From Marinobacter alexandrii (GTDB taxonomy: Bacteria > Pseudomonadota > Gammaproteobacteria > Pseudomonadales > Oleiphilaceae): a stretch of DNA of 64,000 nt. The notes beneath the pieces are model-generated. The model had not been told where the DNA came from. It did not search any database and worked only from the letters and a program-made list of their open reading frames with translations. The translations under genes and the position numbers were made by a program. Location of the stretch: the NCBI RefSeq assembly GCF_005871205.1, contig NZ_SWKM01000012.1, positions 124,001 through 188,000 on the forward strand. Reading direction: 5' to 3'. Below, one piece after another: positions 50,770 through 63,800 of this stretch; position 1 is the first letter of the stretch; each line of letters opens with the position of its first letter.

Positions 50770-52761
50770 ATGAGTCACACAGAACAAGCGCCGGTCGTCT
50801 GGTCGCCCTCAAAGGCCATGCTCCAGCATTCGCGCATGGGCCAGTTTATCGCCTGGCTGGAAGGCCAGGGTTATGGCCCGTTTGTGGATTACCATGCCCT
50901 GCACCAGTGGTCGATCGACGATCTGGAAACCTTCTGGGCCAAGGTCTGGGAATACTGCGGCCTGGTCAGCGATAAGCCCGCCGAACGGGTGCTGGGCAAG
51001 CGCGACATGCCGGGCGCTGAGTGGTTCCCGGGTATGAAGCTGAACTTTGCCGCCAACCTGTTACGGCTGGCGGACGGCGAGCACGCCAACCACGAAGCCG
51101 TGGTGGCCTACTGCGAAACCCGGCCGGTTCTGCGCCGCACCTACGCCGAACTGAAAGCCGATGTCGGCGCCCTGGAAGCCTTCCTGAAGTCGCAGGGCAT
51201 TGAGCCTGGCGACCGGGTGGCGGGCGTGGTCACCAATGGTTACGAAGCTATGGTCGGTATGCTGGCCGCCACCAGCCTGGGCGCTATCTGGAGCTCGGCC
51301 TCTCCTGACTTTGGTGTAGGCGCCATCCTCGACCGTTTCAGTCAGATCGAACCGACGGCACTGATCGCGGTGAATGGCTACGGCTACGGCGGCAAGGTGT
51401 TCGCCCGCCAGGATGATTTCGCCGAACTGGTCGCCGGCCTGCCCTCCCTGAAATGCGTGGTCAGTGTGGCCCAGTTGGAAGACCAGGCGCCGATTCCGGG
51501 GCCGCTGATCACGCCCTGGGATGAGGCCATTGCCGCCGGTGCCGGCCAGGCGCCGTCGTTCACGCCGCTGGATCCGGACCACCCGGTCTACATCCTGTAC
51601 TCCTCCGGAACCACCGGCCAGCCCAAGTGCATCGTCCATGGCTCTGCCGGATTGCTGGTCAACCACGCCAAGGAACTGATGCTGCACGGCGATGTTGGCC
51701 CGGAAGACCGGTTCCTGTACTTCACCACCTGTGGCTGGATGATGTGGAACTGGCAGGCCTCCGCGCTGATGACCGGCGCGGCCGTAATCACGGTCGATGG
51801 CTCGCCCGGTTACCCCAGCCTGAATGCCCTGTGGGAAACCGTTGCCACTGAAAAGGTCACCCACTTCGGCACCAGTGCCCGCTTTCTGGCCGGTTGCCGT
51901 AAGGCCGAGCTGACCCCGGCCCGGGATCTCGATCTGAAAGATCTGCGGGTACTGTTCTCCACCGGTTCGCCGTTGCTACCGGAAGATTACGACTGGGTGT
52001 ATAAGGATGGCGCCCCCGGCGTGCTTCTGGGCTCGATCGCCGGTGGCACCGACATCTGTGGCTGCTTCGTGGGTGCCACACCGCTGCTGGCCGTGCGCCG
52101 CGGCGAGATCCAGTGCCGATTCCTGGGCGTTGATGCGGTTGCCTACGGCGACGATGGCCAGCCGGTTACCGATGGCCGGGGGGAGCTGGTCTGTCGACAG
52201 CCGCTGCCGTCCATGCCGGTCAGCTTCTGGAACGACACCGACGGCGCCCGCTACCGCGGCGCCTACTTCGAGACTTTCCCCGGTGTCTGGGCCCATGGTG
52301 ATTTCATCGAATTCACCGAACACGGCGGCGCCATCATCTACGGTCGCTCCGACGCCACCCTGAACCCGGGCGGTGTCCGCATCGGTACTGCGGAAATCTA
52401 CCGTCAGGTCGAGACCATTGCGGAAGTGAAAGACAGCCTGGTCGTCGGCCGCCAGATCGAAGGCGACGTGGAAGTGGTACTGCTGGTCGTCCCAGCGGAA
52501 GGTCAGAGCCTGACCGAGGACCTGATGAAACGGCTACGCACCCGCATTCGCGAAGGCGCCAGCCCGCGGCATGTGCCCAAGCACATCGTCGAAGTGGCGG
52601 ACATCCCCTACACCCGTAGCGGTAAGAAAGTAGAACTGGCGGTGGCCCGCCTGATCAACGGCTCGACCAAAGCGGATAACCGGGATGCCCTGTCGAACCC
52701 GGAAGCGTTGGACCACATTCGTGACCAGTTGGCAGCAGCCGAGCTGCTGCCGAAAGGCTAA
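50770..52761 (+). CDS. Acetoacetate–CoA ligase
   Basis: 663 residues. AMP-forming synthetase motifs: YILYSSGTTGQPK (about residues 276–288), GSIAGGTDICGCFVG, and the acyl-adenylate lysine near the end, PYTRSGKKVE. The C-terminal and N-terminal lengths fit acetoacetyl-CoA synthetase rather than acetyl-CoA synthetase. It turns the acetoacetate made by BdhA into acetoacetyl-CoA using ATP, to be cleaved to acetyl-CoA. CAGGAG precedes the ATG. Repeat A2 starts 19 bases after the stop. Confidence 0.94.
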   Translation: MSHTEQAPVVWSPSKAMLQHSRMGQFIAWLEGQGYGPFVDYHALHQWSIDDLETFWAKVWEYCGLVSDKPAERVLGKRDMPGAEWFPGMKLNFAANLLRLADGEHANHEAVVAYCETRPVLRRTYAELKADVGALEAFLKSQGIEPGDRVAGVVTNGYEAMVGMLAATSLGAIWSSASPDFGVGAILDRFSQIEPTALIAVNGYGYGGKVFARQDDFAELVAGLPSLKCVVSVAQLEDQAPIPGPLITPWDEAIAAGAGQAPSFTPLDPDHPVYILYSSGTTGQPKCIVHGSAGLLVNHAKELMLHGDVGPEDRFLYFTTCGWMMWNWQASALMTGAAVITVDGSPGYPSLNALWETVATEKVTHFGTSARFLAGCRKAELTPARDLDLKDLRVLFSTGSPLLPEDYDWVYKDGAPGVLLGSIAGGTDICGCFVGATPLLAVRRGEIQCRFLGVDAVAYGDDGQPVTDGRGELVCRQPLPSMPVSFWNDTDGARYRGAYFETFPGVWAHGDFIEFTEHGGAIIYGRSDATLNPGGVRIGTAEIYRQVETIAEVKDSLVVGRQIEGDVEVVLLVVPAEGQSLTEDLMKRLRTRIREGASPRHVPKHIVEVADIPYTRSGKKVELAVARLINGSTKADNRDALSNPEALDHIRDQLAAAELLPKG

Positions 52762-53134
52762 ACCGGCCAAGCCGGATGAGCGGTGGGGTTGCCGGTGTCC
52801 AAAACTGTGCGGAGCCAAGGATGGCGGAGCTCAAGCGTCACAGGGATGTGCTCGAGCGGGTTTTGGAGACCGGCAACTCCACCGCGACCCTCCAGGTTCG
52901 AATCCAGAATGTACGAAAGTTTCGTAAATTCGAGGCATTTCATCGTCCTGTAACGGGAATTAGCGAACTTTTACTCCGTTCTTATACTAAGATCGTAACC
53001 CCAAATCGCCAAAAAATGGTATCTTAGTAGGTCTATCAAAAGTTCCTAATCAGTCATCGCTCGGGTAAGCCGTTCACAAGACGCCAGACCTAGGCATGAC
53101 CGTCCTGAACCCACCCATTAGCCTGAGGACGAAA
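52762..53134. other. Non-coding gap before icd, carrying repeat A2
   Basis: No supported gene. Repeat A2 fills 52781–52884. The rest, 52885–53134, is AT-richer than the surroundings and includes TTACTCCGTTCTTATACTAAGA (TATACT about 52983–52988), possibly the icd promoter region. The leader to icd would be about 145 bases. Confidence 0.55.
52781..52884. repeat. Intergenic hairpin repeat, family A, copy 2
   Basis: 25-base arms at 52781–52805 and 52860–52884 with one mismatch and one G·T, around a 54-base core (52806–52859) that is 50/54 identical to A1. The arms share no sequence with A1 except the core-adjacent AAAAC/GTTTT. It begins 19 bases after the acetoacetate–CoA ligase stop and may serve as the operon's transcript end. 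Confidence 0.85.
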
Positions 53135-55378
<2,244 letters not shown>

Positions 55379-55393
55379 GCGTCGAGGGATCCA

Positions 55394-55413
55394 GATCCGG
55401 TTTTGGCCGGATC
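55394..55413. terminator. Hairpin between icd stop and its terminator
   Basis: GATCCGG-ttttgg-CCGGATC, seven pairs, 15 bases after the icd stop and five bases before the main terminator. No T-run. Possibly part of the same 3' end structure. Confidence 0.4.
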
Positions 55414-55417
55414 GATC

Positions 55418-55456
55418 AAAAAACCCGGACGGCCTGTTGGCTTTCCGGGTTTTTTT
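55418..55456. terminator. Intrinsic terminator of icd
   Basis: AAAAAACCCGGA and TCCGGGTTTTTTT form a stem of 12 pairs around a 14-base loop, and end in seven T residues. The A-run on the left also makes it a working terminator for the minus strand, i.e. for the convergent ybaK gene. Confidence 0.9.
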
Positions 55457-55603
55457 GTTCTTAGTCTTCGTCCTTCTCCTCCTCAATGCCCCGGCCAACT
55501 TCCCCAGCGTGGCGGAGCTGCAATAACGTCAAGGGTGGGCCAGCCAGTTCAAAAGCCACCGATCAGAAGCACGTCCGTTGCGCAGTGTACGGGCGTTAGC
55601 TTG

Positions 55604-56074
55604 CTATTCCTGTTGCAGTGTTGTGAACCGGCCGTCGGTGAGCTTTGCCAGATCTCGCGGCGCCAACTCTATCTCTAGGCCGCGCCGGCCGGCACTGACG
55701 AAGATCGTGTCATAAGCTTCGGCCGAGGCGTCGATAAAAGTCTTTAGCCGGCGCTTCTGGCCCAGCGGGCTGACGCCGCCCATGACATAGCCGGTACTGC
55801 GTTGGACTGCGTCCGGATTCGCCATGGCAGCTTTCTTACCCCGGGCGGCGCGGGCAATCCGTTTCATGCTCAACAGGGCGGTTACCGGGACCACCGCAAC
55901 CGCCAGTTCCCCGCCGTCCAACGCAACCACTAAGGTTTTGAAGACACGACCGGGCTCGACCCCGATCTTCTCTGCCGCTTCAATGCCGTAGCTTTCGCTA
56001 GCCGAATCGTGCGGGTATTCGTGGATGTCATGGTCTACCCTGGCTGTTCTGGCGGCGTTGATTCCCGGGGTCAT
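55604..56074 (-). CDS. ybaK: Cys-tRNA(Pro)/Cys-tRNA(Cys) deacylase YbaK
   Basis: 156 residues of the YbaK/EbsC/ProX editing family. KTLVVALDGGELAVAVVPV and AMANPDAVQRSTGYVMGGVSPLGQ are typical, the latter holding the GGVSPLG catalytic loop. It hydrolyses misacylated Cys-tRNA(Pro) in the cytoplasm. The lysine in the KTL strand is present. I chose ATG 56074, with AGGAG six bases upstream; a longer frame lacks one. Confidence 0.93.
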   Translation of the reverse strand: MTPGINAARTARVDHDIHEYPHDSASESYGIEAAEKIGVEPGRVFKTLVVALDGGELAVAVVPVTALLSMKRIARAARGKKAAMANPDAVQRSTGYVMGGVSPLGQKRRLKTFIDASAEAYDTIFVSAGRRGLEIELAPRDLAKLTDGRFTTLQQE

Positions 56075-56243
56075 GGACGCTCCTGGTGGTTTCAATCACA
56101 TTAAAATTTAGCACAGTCAGGCTAGGTAGCCTGTGCCCGGAGCGCACCCAGGGCTCGACTTACACCCTTGTGATGGCTATTTTTAGAGCCAGCTACGGAT
56201 TCTGTACGCTAATTTTGGCGCTACACATTGACGCGAACAACCA

Positions 56244-57449
56244 ATGACCCGAACCCACGATCGCCCCATCTTCAATCGCTCGCTGCCTGCGCGCCGTGCC
56301 TTTTGGGCGGCATTTATATACCTGGTCGCCGGGTTTGCCTGGATTGCCTTCTCGGATCGAGTCGTCGAGGCGTGGTTCGAAGACGCGGCCACCCTGTCAC
56401 GGGTCCAGACCTGGAAGGGCTTTTTCTTTATTCTGGTCACGGGCCTGGTGCTGTTCACCGCTCTGCTCCGGCAACTGCACAAGGATCGCGCCCTGCTGGC
56501 CTTGCAGCACGGTCAACGCCAGGCGTTACGCAGTCGGGAGCGCCAGCTCACGGTACTCATGGACAACCTTCCGGGTATGGCGTATCGCCGTTTGCGCGAC
56601 GATCAGTGGAGTTTGCTGTTTGTCTCCGACGGCTGCGTCGAGTTGACCGGTTACGAGCCGTCAGAGCTGATCGCCAGCCGGCGCTTGGGTTATTCGGACC
56701 TGGTGGATGCCGCCACCCGCGAACGCGTGGGTCGGATTATTTCTGAGGCCCTGACCGCCGATCAGCCGTTTTCGGTGGAGTACGCGCTGATTCGCAAAGA
56801 CAAGCGTGAGATCTGGGTTTGGGAGCGCGGACGGGGTGTGATCGATGATCACGGTGAAGCCGTGGTGGAAGGGATTGTGCTGGACATTTCCGAACGCAAG
56901 AAGCTGGAAAGCGAGCTGGCAGAGCTGGCAACCCGCGATTCCCTGACCGGGTTGCTGAATCGCCGCGAGCTATCGCGGCTGTTGGACGAGGAACTGGAGC
57001 GAGCCAAGCGTTACCAACGCTCCCTGGCAATACTCTGGATCGATTTCGATCATTTCAAAGACGTTAACGATACTTATGGTCATGCTGCCGGCGATTCGGT
57101 ACTTAAGGCGGTCAGCAAGCTGTTTCTGGACAGTGTTCGCAGTGTCGACCTGGTGGGCCGGTTTGGTGGCGAGGAGTTTGTCATCGTGCTGCCGGAGATG
57201 GATGTGAACGAGGCCCACGAAACCGCCGAACGCCTTCGCACCCTGGTAAGCTCGGTGCCGCAATCATTGGGGGACGGTAGCTCCGTTCGCCTGACCATCA
57301 GTGTTGGGGTGGCGGTCTTCCCCAACCACGGCCTGACCGCTGCCCAACTGCGGGCCGCCGCTGATCGCGCCATGTATCGGGCCAAGGATCGTGGTCGCAA
57401 CTGCGTTTCTATGGCGCACCTCTCCCCCCATGTTCATAATGACGCTTGA
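56244..57449 (+). CDS. PAS–GGDEF diguanylate cyclase, membrane-anchored
   Basis: 401 residues: two membrane helices (about 18–40 and 55–78) with a short periplasmic loop, a PAS domain (about 105–220) ending DISERKKLE, and a GGDEF domain. The active loop is GGEEF at 308–312, with an RSVD inhibitory site five residues before it, so product-inhibited c-di-GMP synthesis is expected. The PAS signal is unknown. The ribosome site is weak. Confidence 0.92.
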   Translation: MTRTHDRPIFNRSLPARRAFWAAFIYLVAGFAWIAFSDRVVEAWFEDAATLSRVQTWKGFFFILVTGLVLFTALLRQLHKDRALLALQHGQRQALRSRERQLTVLMDNLPGMAYRRLRDDQWSLLFVSDGCVELTGYEPSELIASRRLGYSDLVDAATRERVGRIISEALTADQPFSVEYALIRKDKREIWVWERGRGVIDDHGEAVVEGIVLDISERKKLESELAELATRDSLTGLLNRRELSRLLDEELERAKRYQRSLAILWIDFDHFKDVNDTYGHAAGDSVLKAVSKLFLDSVRSVDLVGRFGGEEFVIVLPEMDVNEAHETAERLRTLVSSVPQSLGDGSSVRLTISVGVAVFPNHGLTAAQLRAAADRAMYRAKDRGRNCVSMAHLSPHVHNDA

Positions 57450-57492
57450 ACCCGCAACAACAATAACCTCTTTGAACTAAGGTTGTACCTGG

Positions 57493-58779
57493 ATGAACCG
57501 TATAGCACGCCGTGCCCTGCACACCTGCAAAGTCCCCGCCGACCTGTCCACCGTTACCTATCGCGATGCCGCCGGCGAACGCCCGGACGCAGTCGGTGTC
57601 AGCCAGGAAACGCTCGATGACATTTGGCACAGTGCCGAGGCTTTGTATCGCACCGGCGTGCATCCGGGCTTGCAGTTGTCTCTGCGGCACCGGGGCGAGC
57701 AGGTATTGCACCGGGCGCTCGGACACGCCACCGGCAATGGTCCGAACGACAGTGAAGGCGTCCTGAAGTCGGCGATGACCACGGAAACGCCTATCTGCTA
57801 TTTCTCCGCCTCGAAGGCGGTGACGGCGCTGCTGATTCACATGCTGGCGGAGCAGGGCCTGGTCAACCTGACCGATCCGGTGGCCTACTACTGCCCGGAG
57901 TTTGCCCAGAGCGGAAAGCGCACCATCACCGTGCATCAGGTGCTGTCCCACCGCGGCGGTATTCCCGCAATTCCCCGTGATACCCCCATTGACGTGCTCT
58001 GGCAGAAGGACGAGATCTGGCGCTTGTTGTGCGAGGCGAAACCAGTGGAAGTCGACGGCGCCAAGGTGGCCTATCACGCCATCACGGGCGGCTTCGTGTT
58101 GCAGCGGGTGCTGGAAAAGGTCACCGGCCGCAGCATCGAGGAATTTCTGGACGAACACCTGCGCCAGCCCATGGGCATGAAATGGTTCACTTACGGCATT
58201 GCTCCGGAGCACCTGCACCAGTTGGCCAGCAATTACGCCACCGGCCCAACCCCCCGATTCCCGGTGTCCTGGATCGTCAATCGTGCCCTGGGCAGTGACA
58301 TCCACACAGTGGAAAAGGTCACCAACGATCCCCGGTTCCAGGAGGCGGTGATTCCCGCGGGCAACCTGGTTGGCACCGCCGAGGAAATGGGCCGGTTCTA
58401 CCAGATGATGCTCAATGGCGGAACCTGGAACGGCAAGCGGGTCTGCAGTGAAATGACGGTTCGGCGCGCGATTCAGCAGTTTGGCTCACTGCAGATCGAC
58501 CGAACCATGATGATTCCGATGCGCTTCAGTGCGGGCCTGATGCTGGGCGGTAATCCGGTAGGCCTGTGGGGGCCGCAGAGTCGCGATGCCTTTGGCCACA
58601 TCGGCCTGATCAACAAGTTGTGCTGGGCCGATCCGGCGCGGGATATTTCGGTCAGCCTGCTGAATACCGGCTTCCCGATTGTTGGTCACCACCTGCCGGC
58701 ACTGGCCAAGTTCGTCTACACCGTCTGCAAGAACTTCCCGCTGATTCCCGAGAACCAGCGGCCACTGGTGGCGGCGTAA
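57493..58779 (+). CDS. Serine beta-lactamase-fold hydrolase (esterase-like)
   Basis: 428 residues, no clear signal peptide. The class C-like SxxK motif is SASK at 105–108 (Ser105 the nucleophile). The second motif is YHA in place of YAN/YxN, and the third is HIG (in AFGHIGL) instead of KTG; such changes are usual in EstB-type esterases and related hydrolases, so a true beta-lactamase is unlikely. HQVLSHRGGIPAIP is a family segment. It is followed by a convergent gene after 11 bases. Substrate unknown. Confidence 0.88.
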   Translation: MNRIARRALHTCKVPADLSTVTYRDAAGERPDAVGVSQETLDDIWHSAEALYRTGVHPGLQLSLRHRGEQVLHRALGHATGNGPNDSEGVLKSAMTTETPICYFSASKAVTALLIHMLAEQGLVNLTDPVAYYCPEFAQSGKRTITVHQVLSHRGGIPAIPRDTPIDVLWQKDEIWRLLCEAKPVEVDGAKVAYHAITGGFVLQRVLEKVTGRSIEEFLDEHLRQPMGMKWFTYGIAPEHLHQLASNYATGPTPRFPVSWIVNRALGSDIHTVEKVTNDPRFQEAVIPAGNLVGTAEEMGRFYQMMLNGGTWNGKRVCSEMTVRRAIQQFGSLQIDRTMMIPMRFSAGLMLGGNPVGLWGPQSRDAFGHIGLINKLCWADPARDISVSLLNTGFPIVGHHLPALAKFVYTVCKNFPLIPENQRPLVAA

Positions 58780-58790
58780 GGCCGCCTGGG

Positions 58791-59135
58791 TCAGAGCGTT
58801 CTCAACTGGTCTTCAAGAATGCCCAGCACTGACGACAGGATGTCGCGGAAGTCGGTCAGTGTCTGGGTCCGCTGAATCACATCCTCACGGTTTTCATCCA
58901 GTCGTTCCAGCTTGGGCACCACCCGCCGGATACCCTCGGTGATGACCTCGTATGGGTAGTGATGATCCTGGACGCTGAGTTTGTTCATTTCAGACACTTC
59001 CTGACTGAAAATACTGATGATGTCGTACAGCATGTCCTTGTGATGGATGCTACCGGCTTCCCAGTAAGCGTCATCCAGCAGTTCCAGCAGGGACAGGTAT
59101 TCACGGAGGGTGTCGGCGACGGAGGTCTGTGGCAT
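58791..59135 (-). CDS. Small helical protein of unknown function
   Basis: 114 residues, mostly helical and acidic: SVADTLREYLSLLELLDDAYWEAGSIHHKDMLYDII at the N-terminus, and a C-terminal DFRDILSSVLGILEDQL. No signal or membrane segment. I do not recognise a family. I used ATG 59135, preceded by GAGAG six bases upstream. Probably a soluble cytoplasmic protein, convergent with the hydrolase gene. Confidence 0.65.
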   Translation of the reverse strand: MPQTSVADTLREYLSLLELLDDAYWEAGSIHHKDMLYDIISIFSQEVSEMNKLSVQDHHYPYEVITEGIRRVVPKLERLDENREDVIQRTQTLTDFRDILSSVLGILEDQLRTL

Positions 59136-59371
59136 GGTCACTCTCGGACGGTGGATGGGCGGTGAGTGAAACCGGAGGACGAAATCCGGACAATACAGGG
59201 AGTTATTAAGGGAACTATAGCAGGACTGGTTACGTGGGGAGAGCTGTGGCCAATACCAGCCCCTGGATAAAAGTGAAACTCTGTTCATTTTTATTGCAGT
59301 TGGCGGGGTAGCTGGGCACACTCCGGAATTGGGAGATGGACCTTTTCAACACTCACTGGACGAGATACCGA

Positions 59372-59629
59372 ATGGACAAACCAGCACCCACGCCCGCCCA
59401 CCAGGGCCAGATCGAACGAACGGTGGACCTCGATCACCACGACAGTGTCCGCGACCACGTGCACCAGCGTGTCAGCTCAGAAGTTGAACGGCTGCAACGC
59501 CGCATCGAAACCCTGCGTCTGACCCGGGCACCCCACGTCGGGTTCATGATTTCCAGCTACGAGCGCATGATTGACCAGAAGAAAGGTTTTCTGCAGAACT
59601 GGGATCTCATTGACCGGGGTATGAACTAA
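59372..59629 (+). CDS. Small basic/acidic coiled protein of unknown function
   Basis: 85 residues starting MDKPAPTPAHQGQIERTVDLDHH. A helical stretch VHQRVSSEVERLQRRIETLRL has heptad-like spacing. No membrane segment. Start uncertain: an ATG at 59336 in the same frame adds 12 residues, but neither has a strong ribosome site. I do not know the family. Confidence 0.6.
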   Translation: MDKPAPTPAHQGQIERTVDLDHHDSVRDHVHQRVSSEVERLQRRIETLRLTRAPHVGFMISSYERMIDQKKGFLQNWDLIDRGMN

Positions 59630-59644
59630 CCGGCCAGGGCCGCA

Positions 59645-60685
59645 TCAGTTGCGCAGCCCGGTAGGTGCGGTGGCGTAGCTGGACGTTGCGGTGTCCAGGT
59701 TCAGGCAATAATCCGGATTGGCCTCGGTCTGGCCGGGGTTGTCCGGATCGTCCCGCCTCGGTGGTTCGCCCAGTGAGGTGAACACCGCAACCGATGGATT
59801 GGCGTAATTCATTTCAATGCGCAGACAGTCTACGGTTTCCCCGGCGAACCCGAATTCCGGACCCCCTTCGCTGCCCCCGTTGGTGCCTATTGCGGTACCG
59901 TCGATCCGGACGGTGTCGATGTTGAGCCCCTGATACTCCCGGACAAACGCCATTTCCCGCTCACCCTTGATCACGATGCTGCCCTCAGTGTGGGCCCTGG
60001 CGCCATCATTGTATCCGGACGTCTGAAAATCCCGGGCCAGGTATTCGGTGCCGAGAGTGGCGCTTGGGTTAGTGGTATTTGGCTCGAACGACCCGGAGGC
60101 CACCCAGTTGATCACCCGGATGACTCGATTGGAGCTGTCTGGCGTGTACACCCACTTCACGATTGGATAACGCCAGTTGTACTCGGTTACGCCCAGTCCG
60201 TCTGTCAGCGCCTGGCGATCGGTGAAGCGGATCGAGACGTTGTTGGTGGTGTTGCTGTACTCGCCAGCCTGACCGTCATCAATGCGCTCGCTCATGTATC
60301 GCCGGCCATCAATAAAATTGCCGACTGCGCTCTCGCCAATCACCCGGTGCACCAGGTCCAGCGGGTTGCGTACTGAGGCGATGGTCGCCGGGGCGTCGTC
60401 CGGATAGGTCAGACCCAGAAAAACGGCGAGCTGGGTGCGGATGCCTGCTGCCCTGGCCTGGGCTGCGGTGTCACCACTGTCGGCCGGCTCTACCGCCAGA
60501 ACCAGATCACTGAACAGCAGGATGTCGGTGGCCTCGGTCAGGGTAAAGGTCGAAAAGGTGACATCGACATTGGTGGCGGGGTTGAAGGCGCTTGGCCCGG
60601 AATCCTCGGATCCACAGCCCGAAAGCACCATTGGCATGCAGGCAATTCGAAAGGCGACCAGGGTGAAGTGACTCAAATGTCTCAT
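59645..60685 (-). CDS. Secreted lipoprotein of unknown function
   Basis: 346 residues with a lipoprotein signal, lipobox VLSGC near residue 24. The rest is Asp/Asn/Thr-rich, compatible with a beta-rich extracytoplasmic domain: NVDVTFSTFTLTEATDILLFSDLVLAVEP near the front, and a C-terminal CLNLDTATSSYA. Two further cysteines (DCLRIEMNYANPS and PDYCLNL) could form a disulphide. I do not recognise a family. It is divergent from the hybrid kinase, with 176 bases between. Confidence 0.7.
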   Translation of the reverse strand: MRHLSHFTLVAFRIACMPMVLSGCGSEDSGPSAFNPATNVDVTFSTFTLTEATDILLFSDLVLAVEPADSGDTAAQARAAGIRTQLAVFLGLTYPDDAPATIASVRNPLDLVHRVIGESAVGNFIDGRRYMSERIDDGQAGEYSNTTNNVSIRFTDRQALTDGLGVTEYNWRYPIVKWVYTPDSSNRVIRVINWVASGSFEPNTTNPSATLGTEYLARDFQTSGYNDGARAHTEGSIVIKGEREMAFVREYQGLNIDTVRIDGTAIGTNGGSEGGPEFGFAGETVDCLRIEMNYANPSVAVFTSLGEPPRRDDPDNPGQTEANPDYCLNLDTATSSYATAPTGLRN

Positions 60686-60861
60686 TTCGTCGGACTCTGA
60701 GGTGCGCGAACGCGGGTAAACCGCTAAAGTGATTATCCGCGGGACCCTCGGCCCCGCTGTGAATGCTGACAATAAACGATAAGACAGGCATCTGCCCGCG
60801 CGGAGATCACATTTTGCGGCATCGGCATCATCCGACACTTCCTCCAGTGATTCGCGCTGCG

Positions 60862-63800
60862 ATGCGTGTTCTGGTGGCGTTGTTGATCCTGCTGACAGCG
60901 TCGCTGTCGTCGTCGGCCTCCACCCAGTCTGCCTGTCGTGACGGCACCCTGATTTTGAACAGCAGTACCACCAGCGTCCGGGACCTTAGCGGTTGCATCT
61001 GGTACCTGGAAGATCCGCGGCAGGAGCTGGGTTTTAATGCCGTCAAGGATCGCGGTCTCGGTGCCTTTATCCGGCACGACGGGGGCGTCCTCAACTTCGG
61101 CTACACCGAATCGGCTTACTGGGTCCGGTTTGACGTGCGAACCCTTGGCAGCGCCGCGGCCACCGACTGGATCCTCGAGCTGGCGCTGCCTCTGGTGGAC
61201 GAGGTGCGACTGTACCTGATGCAGGGTGACACGGTGGTGCAGCAGGGCCGCGCCGGCTATCAGGACAACTGGGCTGAGCGAGATCTTGCAGTCCCGAACC
61301 CCGCGTTTCGACTTTCCCTGGCGCCGGAGGCGGTCAATATTGTCTACCTTCGCGTCACCAACACCAATACCTTTCGCCTGCCGATCAGTCTCTGGCACCC
61401 CGATATCTACATCCAGAGGGTGTCTGTGGACGAGGTGGTGCGGGGACTGCTGTTAGGCGCCGTGCTGGCCATCCTTGCGTATAACCTGTTCGTTGCGGTT
61501 TCGGTGCGCGAGCGCAGTAACATCTACTACGTGCTTTACCTGGTGTCTGCGGCGATTTTTATCGTCACGGAACAGGTGCATGGGATCCAGTTGCTGGATA
61601 GCCGACCGGCGATGTTCGACAAGGCCTACCTGCATTTCCAGATCATCATGACCTGGTTCTGGGGCCTGCTCATGGCCCGCCACCTGCTTGAAACCCCGGA
61701 ACGCTCGGCCGATCTCGACCAAGTGCTGCGATTGTGCCTGTACTCGGTAGTGGCAACCGGAGTGCTGTCGCTGTTTCTTCCCTATAAGGTGGCGATGGAG
61801 TGGGTCGTTATTGGCTCGGTGGTGCTCAGTCTGATTCTGATCGTGGTCAGTTATCTGTCCTGGCGCTATTACAACCCGGCCGCCCGCTCCTACTTCTTTG
61901 CCTGGACCCTGGCGTTGATTGGCATCGGGGTCTATGGCCTTACAGTCATGGGCTTCCTGCCGCTCAACCCCCTGACCAACTACTCCCCACAGATCGGGCT
62001 GACCGCCCAGATCATCCTGTTCTCATTTGCCCTGGCCGACCGGATCAAGCAGGTTCAGGGCGAAGCCTTGGGCTGGAGCCAGCGGGCGCTGTCGAACCTG
62101 CAGCGGTATCAGTCGCTGTTTGATAATGCCATTGAGGGCGTCTTTCAGATGTCTCCGGACCGTCGCTTCATCACCGTCAATCCGGCGATGGCGGAACTGA
62201 TGGGGTACAGCAGTGCCCGCGATCTGCTGGCCCGTAACCTAGACGTGCTGGAAACCTGCATCGTCGATGATCAGGTCCGACAGCGGGTGGTGGCGCAGCT
62301 GGAAGCCGAGGGTACGATCAAGGGCGTGGAAACCCGGTACCTGACCTGTGACGGCGAAGAGCGCTGGGCCAACGTTTCCCTGCACACGGTTTATGACGCC
62401 AAGGGCGAGCCGACCCATCTGGAAGGCACCTGCATCGATGTAACCGAGAGTCGTCAGCGCCAGCGGATCGAGCGCGAACGCGAACAGGAGCGGCTGGAAA
62501 AGGAAGTGGCCCGCAACTCGGCCGAGGCCAAGAGCCAGTTCCTGGCCAATATGAGTCACGAAATCCGGACCCCGCTGGCGGCGATCATCGGCTACGGCGA
62601 GACCTTGCTGGAGCCGGACCTGAGTCCCCAGGAAAAGCGCAGCAGCGCGGAAACCGTGGTACGCAGCGGCCGGCACCTGCTGGAACTGGTCAATGACATC
62701 CTGGATCACTCCAAGATCGACGCCAACAAACTGGCCGTGGACGTGGTGTCGGTGGACCTGCCGGAGCTGCTGGATGAAATCCGCGCGTTTTTCGCCCCGA
62801 GAGCCCGGGAGAAGGGTCTCGAGTTCAGCATTGTCTGTGAATACCCGTTACCGGAGCGGATACTCACCGATCCCACCCGGTTGCGACAAATAATCATAAA
62901 TTTGTGCGGAAACGCGCTCAAATTCACCGAAAATGGTTCGATTTCCCTGATTGTTCGATGTGATTGCGTACGCGAAATCCTGATTGCCCGGGTGGTCGAT
63001 ACCGGCATCGGGATGAAACCGGAGCAACTGGGCCGGTTATTTGATCCCTTTGCCCAGGGCAGCGCCGCCATCTCCCGGCAGTATGGGGGCACGGGGCTGG
63101 GGCTGAGCATTTCCCGGCGCCTGGCAGAAATGCTGGGTGGCGACATCAAGGTGCGCAGCACTTACGGTGAAGGCAGTGAATTCGAGGTTTCAATTCGCAC
63201 CGGGGCCCTGGCCGACGTGTACTTCCTGCGTGATGCCTCCGAGTTGAGTCAGCGCCGGCGATCCATCCCCATGGTGCTGGCGCCCAGGCTGACCGGGCGC
63301 ATCCTCTGTGCCGAGGACAACGAGACCAATCGGCGCCTGGTGTCGCTGCTGGTGGCGCGGACCGGCGCCGAACTGGTGCACGTTGGTAATGGCGCCGAGG
63401 CCCTGGAACTGGCGCTGCGCGACTACTTTGACCTGATCCTGATGGATATCCAAATGCCGGTGATGAATGGCCGGGACGCCACTGCTGCGTTGCGGGAGGC
63501 GGGCATCAATACGCCGGTGATCGCGCTCACTGCCAACGTCATGGCCGAGGACATTGCGGACTATCGGTTGGCGGGGTGCAACGAGCATCTGGCCAAGCCC
63601 ATTGATAAACAGCGCTTCTACGAGGCTTTGGCTCGATATCTGGAGCGTGCGCCCGAGTCAGGGGAGCTTCCGGCGCGTGCTTTCAAAGGCCGGGTGCTGG
63701 TTGCCGAGGATAACGAGGACAACCGTCGCCTGGTGGAGCGGATGCTGGGCCGACAGGGCCTGGATGTGTTGGCGGTGGCCAGTGGTGAGGACGCGGTGCG

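Noticed and set aside
55403..55678. 91-codon plus-strand frame after icd
   Set aside because: It runs through the intrinsic terminator and into the end of ybaK; Pro-rich noise translation.
57493..58779. Calling the serine hydrolase an antibiotic beta-lactamase
   Set aside because: SASK is present but the YxN and KTG motifs are altered to YHA and HIG and there is no clear export signal; an esterase is more likely.
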